DNA of 64,000 bases from Neobacillus sp. Marseille-Q6967 (GTDB taxonomy: Bacteria > Bacillota > Bacilli > Bacillales > Cytobacillaceae), in the NCBI RefSeq assembly GCF_946151075.1, contig NZ_CAMGZB010000001.1, forward strand, positions 1,416,001 through 1,480,000, read 5' to 3'. The notes beneath the pieces are model-generated. The model saw only the letters and a list, made by a program, of their open reading frames with translations. It had not been told where the DNA came from and made no database searches. Both the position numbers and the translations under genes were made by a program. The number at the start of each line of letters is the position of its first letter. Within the stretch, counting starts at the first letter, position 1. Of this stretch, positions 49,704 through 59,221 are shown piece after piece.

Positions 49704-50084
49704 ATGAGGTATGAGGATGAGTCGAAACAGGCAGATTATCGAGAAGATGATCGATTCTCAAGATTAATGTTTGGTGAAAGGAAATTTCGAAAAACTGACC
49801 TAAAAGACGAAAATCATGAACGTGAATCGCCTGAAGAAATAGAGCAATCTTCTTTCCCTAGGAGAAAGGATGATTGGTTTTGGGGAACGAGGAGAAACGA
49901 ATCTGCTGCACGCCACCACTTCAAGAAACAGAAGAAGGAAAGTCTTCTTGAAAATATTGATTTTGAATTGCTGATGGAAACAGTTGATATGTTTATTACA
50001 ACGAGTAAACAGTATAAACCATTGATTAAAGAAATCAGTCCCTTTTTCAAGGGATTGACTAAAAAGTTCAAATCTAGCAAATAG
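49704..50084 (+). CDS. Hydrophilic protein of unknown function, 126 aa
   Basis: GGAAGGAAG precedes the ATG at 49704. The N-terminal ~75 residues are highly charged and probably disordered (MRYEDESKQADYREDDRFSR, PRRKDDWFWGTRRNE). The C-terminal part is helical (ENIDFELLMETVDMFITTSK, then PFFKGLTKKFKSSK) and may be a small protein-binding domain. It has no signal peptide or membrane segment. The layout resembles small Bacillus spore or coat-associated proteins, but I do not recognise a family. Confidence 0.6.
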   Translation: MRYEDESKQADYREDDRFSRLMFGERKFRKTDLKDENHERESPEEIEQSSFPRRKDDWFWGTRRNESAARHHFKKQKKESLLENIDFELLMETVDMFITTSKQYKPLIKEISPFFKGLTKKFKSSK

Positions 50085-50241
50085 CTTAGAACTAGGTATA
50101 GTTTTATTATTATCCTCCGGCAGCGGAAAAAGTGGCGGATAGAGAGAGTTACTCTCGGATAATACATCGCGTAATCAAGCCCATTGTTATGTTTAAATTC
50201 ATTTCCTATGAAAACAATGCTATACAACTTTATTTGTTTTT

Positions 50242-50280
50242 AATGTACTGGAAGGGGGGTCCCCCCCCTTCCAGTACATT
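50242..50280. repeat. Perfect 18-bp inverted repeat with G6/C6 arms
   Basis: AATGTACTGGAAGGGGGG, a 3-nt loop (TCC) and CCCCCCTTCCAGTACATT form a perfect palindrome in otherwise AT-rich DNA. No T-run follows (AAAAAATTCGCGC), so it is not a normal terminator on the plus strand. It lies 60 bp from the 3' end of the IS256-type remnant and could be an element end or target relic. Confidence 0.75.
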
Positions 50281-50341
50281 AAAAAATTCGCGCTTCGCGT
50301 TCGCTATTTCTTCTCTTTTTGGTCCTTAATTATACTTTTTC

Positions 50342-51184
50342 CTACTTCTTAGCATAGTCCATCAAAACCGCCCCAATTAATCTGAAAGCTGACTGTGTAT
50401 TAGGTAATATTCTAATTACCCTCTCTTTTCTTCGGACTTCCTCATTGATTCTTTCTAACGAGTTTGTACTACGAATATGTTTATGATATTTTGGTTTCTA
50501 ATTGAGGTATTGAATGGCATATTCGAAGCCTTCTTCTAATGTCTCTATTCCTTTCTCTAGTTTTTGATTTTCTCCAAATTGATCAATGAACTCTTTTTTA
50601 TATTTTCTTGCCTCTTCAACTGTCGCTAACCTCAAATATTCTTTTTAAGCCCATCTTCACTTCATCCATACCTTTTTTAGGCATATGGGAAATGTTATTC
50701 TTTTTGAAATGAACCGTTCATCGTTGCCAGGAAGATCCTACAAACTCTGTCACAATGGCCGACTGTAACCCCTTGTGTGCATCAGAAATGAATAGCTTAG
50801 GTGATTGTAGTCCTCTTGACTTTAGGTACTGGAAGAAACGTTGCCAAGCTTCATTGCTCTCTACATGGTCGACTCTCAGACCAAGAATCTCGCGTCTATT
50901 GTTCTGGTCAACGGCCGTTGCGATATAAACGGCTTTATATATGACACGGTTATGTCTTACTTTGATATACATGGCATCTGCAAAGATATAAGGGTAATAC
51001 ATAGTATTCAGAGGCAGACTTGCCCATTGATTGGCTATAGGATCTAAATTTTCTGTTAGAGTGGATACGATAATTTAGATACTTTGTGTCCACAAGCTGT
51101 TGTACGATATTGGATACTTTTCTAGTGGACACCCCATTAACTACCATCTCAAGCATACTTTGAGGGAGATCTCGATTAAGGAAA
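50342..51184 (-). pseudogene. IS256-family (mutator) transposase remnant
   Basis: Several frames together give the C-terminal ~270 residues of an IS256-type transposase: MLEMVVNGVSTRKVSNIVQQ, then DAMYIKVRHNRVIYKAVYIA with the DDE Asp, VDQNNRREILGLRV, LFISDAHKGLQSAI, and the end RSTNSLERINEEVRRKERVI with FRLIGAVLMDYAKK. At least two frameshifts separate these parts. The N-terminal quarter is missing: the remnant begins directly after the stop codon of the epimerase gene at 51185. No terminal repeats are recognised. It is inactive. Confidence 0.85.
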
Positions 51185-52054
51185 TTATCCCAAAAACTCT
51201 TTTTTTATAAATTGTAGGGACTCTTTAATATCCTCATCTAATTTAGCTTCATCAGCGTTGTCAGAAAGGTCTCTCCACACTTTAATATCAGAACCTACAA
51301 TTCCTCCCGGACGAACAAATGGCTCCATCACTACGCAGCCTTCATAATTTATGTCACGAAGTGCCTGACCTATTTCGCTCCAAGGCATATGTCCCTTGCT
51401 GGGTACTTTTCGATTACACTCACCAATATGGAAATGTCCTAAATAATCACCAGTAAATCGGAGGGCATCACCAATAAAATCTTCTTCAATGTTCATATGA
51501 AAACTGTCTAACATTACTTTAACATTAGCTTTTCCTATATCATTCACTAGTTCAACAGCTTCTTTAGCATCATTAACTAAAAATTGTTCAAATCTATTAA
51601 GAACCTCTACTAATAAGGTAATCTCATATTTTGCTGCATAGTCTGCTAGTTCTTTCATACTCTTAATACTTTGTTTTCGCACTTCGGGTTTATTAATGGG
51701 CTGTGTGTAATCGGCAGGCCAGTAGGAATAGATGGTACCACCAATCGCATGGATACCTGCTTTGTGGAGTGCATCTAAAATTCTTTTCATATACGCAATT
51801 CCATTTTGTCGTACATCTTCATTCAGTGAAGAAACATCATATTCTTTGGGAAGTCCAATTCCAGCAGTTAACGTGATATTGTATTTCTCTGCTTCAGATC
51901 TTAAAGTGTATAAATCTTCATCAGACATATTCACAATCCCTGCAGCTCCTACTTCTAACACATCAAAACCGAGGTCAGCAACTTTCTTAACATATTTAAG
52001 ATAACTTGTATCCCATTCTTGTTCCCAATAAGCAAAATAAGTTCCAAACTTCAT
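51185..52054 (-). CDS. D-psicose/D-tagatose 3-epimerase family enzyme
   Basis: A 289-residue TIM-barrel sugar epimerase with very clear similarity to Agrobacterium D-psicose 3-epimerase. The metal/catalytic residues are in LLVEVLNRFE (Glu), VKVMLDSFHMNIEED (Asp), GHFHIGECNRKVPSKGHMP (His) and EGCVVMEPFVRPGG (Glu). The GGTIYSYWPADYTQPINKPE substrate loop is also present. These enzymes invert C3 of ketohexoses, for example D-fructose to D-allulose. GGAGG lies 8 nt before the ATG at 52054. It is divergent from the GntR-led operon and probably belongs to the same regulon. Natural substrate is open. Confidence 0.9.
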   Translation of the reverse strand: MKFGTYFAYWEQEWDTSYLKYVKKVADLGFDVLEVGAAGIVNMSDEDLYTLRSEAEKYNITLTAGIGLPKEYDVSSLNEDVRQNGIAYMKRILDALHKAGIHAIGGTIYSYWPADYTQPINKPEVRKQSIKSMKELADYAAKYEITLLVEVLNRFEQFLVNDAKEAVELVNDIGKANVKVMLDSFHMNIEEDFIGDALRFTGDYLGHFHIGECNRKVPSKGHMPWSEIGQALRDINYEGCVVMEPFVRPGGIVGSDIKVWRDLSDNADEAKLDEDIKESLQFIKKEFLG

Positions 52055-52368
52055 CCTTAACGCCTCCATTATTATATTTTATTTTGGATAATCTTCCTCC
52101 TTAAAGGGGAAGGGCTTTCAAAAATTGAGTAAAACAGATAAACCTTTCTATTTATTGATTGTTGAATTCGTAATTTAACTATGTTACTATGTAGGTACAA
52201 TACAATATTAGTATGCTATGATTAAATAATAAGAATCGTTGAAGTAATATGTCAAGGAAAAAATAGGAATGTTAATAAGTAATAGAAATAACGAGGGATT
52301 TTTTTATTTTCATAGGCTTTGAAAAATTAATAAACTGTGGGTTAATAGAAGAGACTATATAAAAAGGA
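52055..52368. promoter_or_regulatory. Divergent control region between epimerase and GntR genes
   Basis: A 314-bp AT-rich region with promoters for both directions. A segment near 52185-52220 (TACTATGTAGGTACAATACA) resembles in part the region before the binding-protein gene (AACAATACTATGTATCTAAC near 60785). Both may be sites for the GntR regulator (inference, not a proven operator). Confidence 0.35.
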
Positions 52369-53142
52369 ATGAAGCGAGGAATGGTTTTATTGAAAAATAT
52401 GCAACTGGATAAATCGGTACCAATACCATTGTATTTCCAACTAAAAGAGCTGATTCTATCAGAAATAAAAGAAGGCAATTATAAGATTGGGAGTCTGATT
52501 CCTACAGAAAATGAATTGAGTGAGATTTTCGGGATTAGCCGCACAACTGTTAGGCAAGCAATAACAGAACTTGTTCAAGAAGGCTGGTTATATCGTGTTA
52601 AAAGTAAAGGAACATTTGTATCCAAGCCGAAAATTGAGCAAAGCTTTATTCAGGCTTTAGGTTCTTTTAATGACCAAATTGCTGAATTAGGCAGAACTCC
52701 AAGCACAGAGCTTTTGGATTTTGAAGTGATTGATGCACCTGATGAAGTGGCAAAAGAGCTTAATTTAAAGCAGAATGAAAAGGTCATTTACATTCATCGT
52801 AAACGCTTTGCGGATGAAGATCCGATCGTAATGGTAAAGACGTATCTGCCATATAACAAGTGCAGATTTGTGTTGAATCATGATTTAGCAAATGAGTCAT
52901 TGTATCCTGTTTTAGCCTTACATGATAATACACAAATCTATAAAATCCGCCGTTACATTGAAGCTGTTGAAGCGGATGATTATGATATCGAAAATCTAAA
53001 TATTAGCAGTGATAAAGCAATCCAGCAATTTCTTTCAATCGGTTACAACTTGTATGACGAGCCAATAGAGTACTCGCTAGCTCGATATCGGGGAGATAGA
53101 AATCGATTTGAGGTTATTATTTCAGCCAATTCACCAAAGTAG
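52369..53142 (+). CDS. GntR-family regulator, HutC/UTRA subfamily
   Basis: A 257-residue transcription factor. The N-terminal winged helix (PLYFQLKELILSEIKEGNYK, IPTENELSEIFGISRTTVRQ and AITELVQEGWLYRVKSKGTF) is canonical. The C-terminal UTRA domain (~95-250) ends in the typical EYSLARYRGDRNRFEV and binds a small effector, often a sugar phosphate. It heads the sugar operon and is probably its repressor. The start is uncertain: 52369, 52381 or a TTG at 52390 behind GAGGA. An 80-bp gap and a possible hairpin (CATCATTTCGGATGG) separate it from the kinase gene. Confidence 0.9.
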   Translation: MKRGMVLLKNMQLDKSVPIPLYFQLKELILSEIKEGNYKIGSLIPTENELSEIFGISRTTVRQAITELVQEGWLYRVKSKGTFVSKPKIEQSFIQALGSFNDQIAELGRTPSTELLDFEVIDAPDEVAKELNLKQNEKVIYIHRKRFADEDPIVMVKTYLPYNKCRFVLNHDLANESLYPVLALHDNTQIYKIRRYIEAVEADDYDIENLNISSDKAIQQFLSIGYNLYDEPIEYSLARYRGDRNRFEVIISANSPK

Positions 53143-53233
53143 TCCATAATGATCTATTGTTCCATCATTTCGGATGGGACATAGATCATTAAAGCTATAA
53201 GTAAGGAATACATCCGGGGGTGTGGAAAGAAAA

Positions 53234-54754
53234 ATGACTAAATATATTTTAGCTCATGACTTAGGAACATCAGGGAATAAAGCTACATTATTTTCTGAAA
53301 ATGGGAAATTAATTGGAAGTTATGTTTCTTCTTATAATACTGAATATTTTAATGGCACATGGGCGGAGCAGGATGCAGAGGATTGGTGGGAAGCAGTTTG
53401 TATTACAAGTAAGAAATTAGTTGGAACTTTGGGGATTAATCCTCTGGATATCGCGGTTGTCAGCTTCAGCGGCCAAATGATGGGATGTCTCTGTGTGGAC
53501 AAATCAGCTAATCCGTTACGGAAGGCAATTATTTGGGCAGATCAGCGTGCACAAAAGCAGGTAGCTCAAATTGAAGAGCATATTACTCAAAAAGACTTTT
53601 ATCATATTGTTGGACATCGTAATACAGCATCATATGGGATTCAAAAGCTGATGTGGGTTCGTGATCATGAGCCAGAAATCTATGAGCAAACCTATAAAAC
53701 CTTAAATGCAAAGGATTTCATTGTGGCTCGGCTTACAGGAAACTTTTATACTGATTATTCAGATGGGAATAGTAATGGCTGTTTTGATTTGGTGAATTTA
53801 AAATGGTCCGATGAAATTATCGAGTATGCAGGAATAGATCCTGAAAAGCTTCCTGAGTTGAAATCCTCCACCTTTGTTGCCGGAGGTGTCACAAAAAAAG
53901 CAGCAGAAGTAACAGGATTAGCCGAAGGAACACCGGTCGTTATCGGTGGTGGTGATGGTGTAACGGCAAGCGTGGGTGCAGGCTCCATAAGCCCTGGAAA
54001 AACTTATTGTTGTATTGGGACATCTGCTTGGATTACCACTGCTTCTGAAAAACCAATTTTTGATGAAGAAATGAGAACGGTTACTTGGGCACATGTTGTT
54101 CCTGGATTATATGCTCCAAATGGTACAATGCAAACTGCTGGCGGAGCTTATAATTGGGTGAAAAATACAATCTGCCAATATGAAATTCATGAAGCAGAAC
54201 GGAATGGAGTTTCACCTTATGAATATATGAATACACAAATTGAACAATCTCCTGTGGGCTCAAACGGGATTATATTTCTTCCCTACCTGCTTGGTGAAAG
54301 AGCTCCAAGATGGGATGCTCAGGCAAAAGGTGCTTTTATTGGCTTGAAATCTGAAAATCAGCGAGGAGATTTGCTTAGAAGTGTATTGGAGGGTGTTACG
54401 ATGAATCTCTCCATCATATTAGATATTCTCCGCAAGCAAGTGGATATAGATGAAATGCTTGTTATTGGAGGTGGAGCAAAAGGTGCTGTTTGGCGCCAAA
54501 TCATGGCGGACATCTATAATGCAAAGGTGATTGTCCCTAATGTATTAGAAGAAGCAGGCAGTATGGGAGCCGCTGTAACAGGTGGTGTAGGGGTAGGATT
54601 GTATAAGGACTTTAATGTCATTAACCAATTCATTGAAATTAATTCTGTACATACACCTAATCGTGAAGCTGTATTAGCCTATCAACCTATTAAACAAATT
54701 TTTGATGATTATTATTTTGCCTTGAAAGATGTTTTTACAAAAGTGGCAAATTAA
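53234..54754 (+). CDS. FGGY carbohydrate kinase 1 (xylulokinase-like)
   Basis: A 506-residue sugar kinase. Phosphate-1 loop AHDLGTSGNKATLFSENG, the substrate pocket WAEQDAEDWWEA and IIWADQRAQ, and the ATP-site GGGDGVTASVGAGSISPGKT and VIGGGAKGAVWRQIMADIY are intact. It is of the xylulokinase/gluconokinase group and phosphorylates a ketose or polyol. The ATG at 53234 (GGAAAGAAAA upstream) fits the family start better than the GTG at 53222. A second FGGY kinase lies 0.9 kb downstream; they are clearly different proteins and may act on different sugars. Confidence 0.88.
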   Translation: MTKYILAHDLGTSGNKATLFSENGKLIGSYVSSYNTEYFNGTWAEQDAEDWWEAVCITSKKLVGTLGINPLDIAVVSFSGQMMGCLCVDKSANPLRKAIIWADQRAQKQVAQIEEHITQKDFYHIVGHRNTASYGIQKLMWVRDHEPEIYEQTYKTLNAKDFIVARLTGNFYTDYSDGNSNGCFDLVNLKWSDEIIEYAGIDPEKLPELKSSTFVAGGVTKKAAEVTGLAEGTPVVIGGGDGVTASVGAGSISPGKTYCCIGTSAWITTASEKPIFDEEMRTVTWAHVVPGLYAPNGTMQTAGGAYNWVKNTICQYEIHEAERNGVSPYEYMNTQIEQSPVGSNGIIFLPYLLGERAPRWDAQAKGAFIGLKSENQRGDLLRSVLEGVTMNLSIILDILRKQVDIDEMLVIGGGAKGAVWRQIMADIYNAKVIVPNVLEEAGSMGAAVTGGVGVGLYKDFNVINQFIEINSVHTPNREAVLAYQPIKQIFDDYYFALKDVFTKVAN

Positions 54755-54796
54755 TTAATAAATAGAACAATATTTATGGAGAGGGGAAGAGTAATT

Positions 54797-55660
54797 ATGC
54801 CATTAGTTACCACAGAAAAAATGTTAATGGATGCTCAAAAAGAGGGATTTGCAGTAGGTGCATTTAATGTGGAAAATCTTGAAATGGTTCAGGCTGTTGT
54901 GGAAGCTGCAGAGGAATTAAAATCACCTGTTATCCTTCAGACATCTGCTAAAACAGTTCAATATGCAAACTTTTCTTATTTTCATTCCCTTGTGAAGGCA
55001 GCTGCAGATGGGGCAAGTGTTCCCATTGCTCTGCATTTAGATCATGGGAACAGTTTTGAACTAGCAATGCAGGCTTTAAGAGCAGGGTATACATCGATTA
55101 TGATTGATGGCTCTCATGAGTCCTATGAGGATAACATTTGTCTATCTAAAAAGGTTGTAGATGCTTGTTCTCCTTCGAGAATTTCTGTTGAAGCCGAACT
55201 AGGAAAAGTAGGCGGTAAAGAAGATGATATCGATGGCGGAGATGGCGGGTTAACAGAACCAATAGAAGCAAAAGAGTTTGTCGAAAGAACCAACGTCACT
55301 TCGTTAGCCGTAGCCATTGGTACCTCTCATGGGGTTTATAAAGGTGTGCCAAAGCTTGATTTAGAACGTCTAAGTGAAATCAGAAAGGTCGTAAGTGTAC
55401 CTTTAGTGCTGCATGGAGGGTCTGGCTTATCTGAAGAATCTATAAAAGAATGTATCAAAAGAGGGATTTGTAAGGTGAATTATGCCACTGAGCTTCGAAT
55501 TGCCTTTACAGAGGGAGTAAAGCAGGCATTGTCAAATACACCGAATATTATTGACCCGAAAAAATTTACATCCGTAGGACGGGAAAAGGTTAAAGAAATG
55601 GCAATTGAAAAAATTAAAACCTGTGGCTCTGTTGGAAAAGCAATAGTACCAGCGTTATAA
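54797..55660 (+). CDS. Class II ketose-bisphosphate aldolase (GatY/KbaY/FbaA type)
   Basis: A 287-residue zinc aldolase: VGAFNVENLEMVQAVVEAAE, the zinc ligands in ALHLDHG and VLHGGSGL, IMIDGSHESYEDN and the acidic EAELGKVGGKEDD. It splits a ketose 1,6-bisphosphate (tagatose or fructose) into DHAP and glyceraldehyde 3-phosphate, or a 1-phosphate into DHAP and an aldehyde. GAGAGGGGAAG precedes the ATG at 54797. Between two FGGY kinases and upstream of a PfkB kinase, it is the cleavage step of this pathway. Confidence 0.9.
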   Translation: MPLVTTEKMLMDAQKEGFAVGAFNVENLEMVQAVVEAAEELKSPVILQTSAKTVQYANFSYFHSLVKAAADGASVPIALHLDHGNSFELAMQALRAGYTSIMIDGSHESYEDNICLSKKVVDACSPSRISVEAELGKVGGKEDDIDGGDGGLTEPIEAKEFVERTNVTSLAVAIGTSHGVYKGVPKLDLERLSEIRKVVSVPLVLHGGSGLSEESIKECIKRGICKVNYATELRIAFTEGVKQALSNTPNIIDPKKFTSVGREKVKEMAIEKIKTCGSVGKAIVPAL

Positions 55661-55674
55661 GTGGGGACGCCAAG

Positions 55675-57168
55675 ATGGAAAAACTACTACTAGGAATTGA
55701 TATCGGTACCTCTGCATGCAAAATTGCTATTTTTACTAAAAGTGGAAAGGTGTTAGCTCAATCAACTCAAGAATATCCAATCTACTATCCAAATGCAGGA
55801 TGGGTAGAACAAGATCCAAATGAATGGTGGAGCAGTGTTTGTATTGGAATAAAAGAAAGTATTGCTAAAGCTGGAATCAACTCCTCGCAAATTGTTGGAA
55901 TCGGAATTGCTGGCCAAAGTTGGTCTGCCATCCCGGTAGATCAGGATGGAAATTGTTTATACAATACACCGATTTGGATGGACACTCGTTCGAAAGAAAT
56001 TGCAGAGCGTGTAACCAATAAAATCGGGGCAGACAGGATTTTTAAAGTAGCAGGAAATGCGTTTTTACCAGCCTATACCACGCCTAAGATCTTATGGTTT
56101 AAGGAAAACATGCCAGACATTTATGAGAAAACGTATAAATTTTTACAGAGTAATAGTTATATAGGCATGAAACTCACAGGAGTGATGTCCGCCGATAAAT
56201 GTCAAAACTATGGCGTCCATTTTTATAATACAAAAACTTGTACCTATGATGAAGAGCTTGCTGAAGCAATGGGATTATCCATCGATAAGGTCCCGGATAT
56301 CTATCAATGCCATGACATTATTGGGAGAGTCACTAAGGAGGCAGCTGAGCTTACTTCCCTAGCAGAAGGGACTCCGGTTGTTGCCGGCGGACTTGATGCT
56401 GCTTGTGGAACTTTAGGTGCAGGTGTTTACCTTCCAAAACAGACCCAGATCCAAGGAGGGCAGGCTGGAGGAATGAGTATTTGTGAAGATCAGCCAATTG
56501 CTCATCCACAATTAATTTTTAGTCCCCATGTCGTTCCTGACCTGTGGTTATTACAAGGAGGTACTGTTGGCGGCGGGGGAGTTTTACGCTGGTTTAAACA
56601 GGAGTTAGGAGCAGGAGAATCGTTTGATGAGTTAACTGCTTTAGCAGAAGAAATTCCGCCAGGTTCAGAGGGAGTTACCTTTCTGCCTTATATGGCCGGA
56701 GAACGTGCTCCAATTTGGAATCCTGATGCAAAGGGAGTTTTTTATGGTTTAAGTTTTGATAAAACCAAGCGACATATGGTTCGTGCAGCTTTAGAAGGTG
56801 TTGTTTTTTCTGTTCAACATAACCTTAAAGTGGCAGAAGAAGCAGGCGTTAATATTCATGAATTAGATTTACGGGCGATGGGAGGAGCAGCCAATAGCAA
56901 ACTATGGGTGCAAATTTATGCGGATGTAACGGGTTGTAAAATAAGTGTTCCTACTTCCGATACAGCCACTACACTCGGTGCTGCTCTTTTGGCAGGAGTT
57001 GGCATGGGTTTATATCAGGATTTTAAAGAAGCAGTTGGGGAAACGGTAACAATTACGAGAGTCCAAGAGCCGTACATGGATAACTACGAAACATACCAAA
57101 AATCTATGGAGATTTATTTAGAGCTTTATGATAGTTTAAAACAGACTTTTAGTAAGTCAATTTCTTAA
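55675..57168 (+). CDS. FGGY carbohydrate kinase 2 (xylulokinase-like)
   Basis: A 497-residue FGGY kinase: GIDIGTSACKIAIFTKSGKV, WVEQDPNEWW, GIAGQSWSAIPVDQDG, IWMDTRSKEI and AGGLDAACGTLGAGV, with MGGAANSKLWVQIYADVTGC in the C-terminal domain. The conserved substrate Asp (MDTRSK) is present. It resembles xylulokinases but shares the operon with kinase 1, so it may act on a ketose that the 3-epimerase or dehydrogenases produce. It begins 14 bp after the aldolase gene (GGGGACGCC upstream). Substrate is inferred only. Confidence 0.88.
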   Translation: MEKLLLGIDIGTSACKIAIFTKSGKVLAQSTQEYPIYYPNAGWVEQDPNEWWSSVCIGIKESIAKAGINSSQIVGIGIAGQSWSAIPVDQDGNCLYNTPIWMDTRSKEIAERVTNKIGADRIFKVAGNAFLPAYTTPKILWFKENMPDIYEKTYKFLQSNSYIGMKLTGVMSADKCQNYGVHFYNTKTCTYDEELAEAMGLSIDKVPDIYQCHDIIGRVTKEAAELTSLAEGTPVVAGGLDAACGTLGAGVYLPKQTQIQGGQAGGMSICEDQPIAHPQLIFSPHVVPDLWLLQGGTVGGGGVLRWFKQELGAGESFDELTALAEEIPPGSEGVTFLPYMAGERAPIWNPDAKGVFYGLSFDKTKRHMVRAALEGVVFSVQHNLKVAEEAGVNIHELDLRAMGGAANSKLWVQIYADVTGCKISVPTSDTATTLGAALLAGVGMGLYQDFKEAVGETVTITRVQEPYMDNYETYQKSMEIYLELYDSLKQTFSKSIS

Positions 57169-57185
57169 GGAGGGACCTTTAAACA

Positions 57186-58235
57186 ATGAAAGCGGGGGTA
57201 CTGCACGAAAGAGAAGAATTAAGATATGAGGATATACCAACTCCCTCTCCCAAGGCAGGTGAAGTCTTGATTAAAGTAAAATATACCGGAATATGCGGAT
57301 CTGACCTTCCAAGAGTAAATGGAGATGCATCACATTATTATCCGAATGTGTTGGGGCATGAATTTTCAGGTGTAATTGCTGGAGTTGGAGAAGGTGTAGA
57401 AAGTTTAAAAGTGGGAGATAAGGTTGCTGGTGTTCCTTTGATTCCTTGTTTAACATGTGAAGATTGCCAAAAAGGGGATTATGCTCTTTGCAAGCATTAT
57501 AGTTTTGTAGGTTCAAGGCAGTTTGGCAGCTTTGCAGAATACGTAGTTGTACCAGAAAAAAATGCGGTTAAGTTTGATGATTCTGTTAGCTTTGAGCATG
57601 GAGCCTTTTTTGAACCGATTACAGTTGCCTTACACGGATTAAATCGGTTAGATTACAAACCGGATGGAACAGTGGCGATTTTAGGTGGTGGAACCATTGG
57701 CTTATTCACGATGCAATGGGCAAAAATCTTTGGAGCAAAAAAAGTAGTGGTCTTTGATATTAGTGAGGAACGATTGCAGCTTGCGAGAAGGTTTGGAGCA
57801 GATGCGAGTGTGAATACATTAGAAGACGATTTTATTGAATATGCTAAAACATTTACCAATGGCAGAGGATTTGATTATGTTTACGAAACGGCTGGAAATA
57901 CCGTTACCATGAAAATGGCTTTTGAACTGGTGGCAAATAAAGGCGGCGTATGTTTAATTGGAACTCCTACTAGAGATATTTCCTTTACTGTTGAGGAATG
58001 GGAGAAATTAAATCGCAAGGAATTCAACCTAACAGGCTCATGGATGTCCTACAGCGGGGAATTCCCAGGTAAAGAGTGGGAATTAACAGCACATTATATC
58101 AATACGGGTGAGTTTAAATTGGATAATTCTTTCATTTTTAAAAAAATTCCATTAAGTCAAATAGCTGATGCCTTTGAAATGTACAAAACACCTGGTCTTG
58201 TAAAAGCTAAAATCTTAATTGACAGTGAAAAATAA
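57186..58235 (+). CDS. Zinc-dependent dehydrogenase, galactitol-1-phosphate type (GatD-like)
   Basis: A 349-residue medium-chain dehydrogenase. Catalytic zinc ligands lie in YTGICGSDLPR and LGHEFSG, structural zinc cysteines in CLTCEDCQKGDYALC, and the Rossmann motif is AILGGGTIGLFTMQ. VGSRQFGSFAEYVVVPEKNA and GSWMSYSGEFPGKEWE match galactitol-1-phosphate 5-dehydrogenases closely. It oxidises a polyol or polyol phosphate to a ketose form with NAD. AAGGAGGG precedes the ATG, 17 bp after kinase 2. Confidence 0.9.
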   Translation: MKAGVLHEREELRYEDIPTPSPKAGEVLIKVKYTGICGSDLPRVNGDASHYYPNVLGHEFSGVIAGVGEGVESLKVGDKVAGVPLIPCLTCEDCQKGDYALCKHYSFVGSRQFGSFAEYVVVPEKNAVKFDDSVSFEHGAFFEPITVALHGLNRLDYKPDGTVAILGGGTIGLFTMQWAKIFGAKKVVVFDISEERLQLARRFGADASVNTLEDDFIEYAKTFTNGRGFDYVYETAGNTVTMKMAFELVANKGGVCLIGTPTRDISFTVEEWEKLNRKEFNLTGSWMSYSGEFPGKEWELTAHYINTGEFKLDNSFIFKKIPLSQIADAFEMYKTPGLVKAKILIDSEK

Positions 58236-58268
58236 TTGATCGTTTTTTGAGGCAGAAAGGACCCGAAC

Positions 58269-59195
58269 ATGATTACAACAGTTACTTTAAATGTTGCAAT
58301 TGATACATCCTATGTGATAGATGCATTGGAAACAGGAGAGGTTATTCGTGTGCGGGAGTGCAGTAAAACTCCTGGCGGCAAAGGCTTAAATGTAGCAAGG
58401 GTGGTAAAGCTTTGCGGTGAAGAGGTAATTGCTACCGGGTTTGTCGGCGGCCATTCAGGTGCCTATGTAGAAGATTTGTTAACGGAACAAGAAATCGTAT
58501 ATGATTTTGCACACACAACATCTGAAACCCGAACCTGTATTAATGTCTTAGATCGTGATGGGAATTCTACGGAGTTTTTAGAGCCGGGAGAGCCAGTCAC
58601 TCAAGAGGAATTGGTGATATTTCTTGATAAGTTCGAGAAAGTAATGGCTAAAAGTGATGTTGTCACCATTTCTGGGAGCGTACCAAAAGGGGTTGATGCT
58701 AATATTTACTCTAGGCTTGTTAGAATGGTGAAGGAAAAAGGAAAAAAAGTGATCTTGGATACTAGCGGTGACCTCTTAAAAGAAGGGATTAACGCTTGTC
58801 CAACGATGATTAAGCCGAATCGTGACGAGATACAAGCGCTTCTGAATCAATCAGTAAATGATTGGGATGAGATGATTGCTGGTGCGAGAAAACTGCAAAG
58901 TATCGGAATTCAATTCGTTGTCGTTTCACTCGGAAGGGACGGGGCGTTGGTTGTAACGGAGGATAGCATTTACCACGGTAAACCGCCACGACTTCAACCT
59001 ATTAATACTGTTGGGTCAGGTGACTCGATGGTGGCCGCTCTTGCTGTTGGATTAGCTAGGGAGTATTCGATTGAGGAAATGTTAAGATACGCCATTGCTG
59101 TTTCGGCAGCAAATACCTTGACGTTAACAACTGGAAGCTTTAAAGAAGAAGACATGAAAGAGATTTATGATCAAGTCAGTATTATACGCCTATAA
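58269..59195 (+). CDS. PfkB-family kinase (1-phosphofructokinase / tagatose-6-phosphate kinase type)
   Basis: A 308-residue ribokinase-fold enzyme: TVTLNVAIDTSYVID start, TPGGKGLNVARVVKLCGEEV (substrate loop), ISGSVPKGV and the second signature NTVGSGDSMVAALAVGLAR with catalytic Asp. The N-terminal pattern is that of FruK/LacC, which phosphorylate a sugar phosphate to a bisphosphate. Product would feed the class II aldolase. It lies 33 bp after the dehydrogenase gene, with GCAGAAAGGACC before the ATG. Confidence 0.9.
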   Translation: MITTVTLNVAIDTSYVIDALETGEVIRVRECSKTPGGKGLNVARVVKLCGEEVIATGFVGGHSGAYVEDLLTEQEIVYDFAHTTSETRTCINVLDRDGNSTEFLEPGEPVTQEELVIFLDKFEKVMAKSDVVTISGSVPKGVDANIYSRLVRMVKEKGKKVILDTSGDLLKEGINACPTMIKPNRDEIQALLNQSVNDWDEMIAGARKLQSIGIQFVVVSLGRDGALVVTEDSIYHGKPPRLQPINTVGSGDSMVAALAVGLAREYSIEEMLRYAIAVSAANTLTLTTGSFKEEDMKEIYDQVSIIRL

Positions 59196-59221
59196 TTTAT
59201 GATTAAGAGGAGATAAATGGT

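Noticed and set aside
50342..51184. Active IS256 element
   Set aside because: The N-terminal quarter is missing, at least two frameshifts are present and no terminal repeats are recognised.
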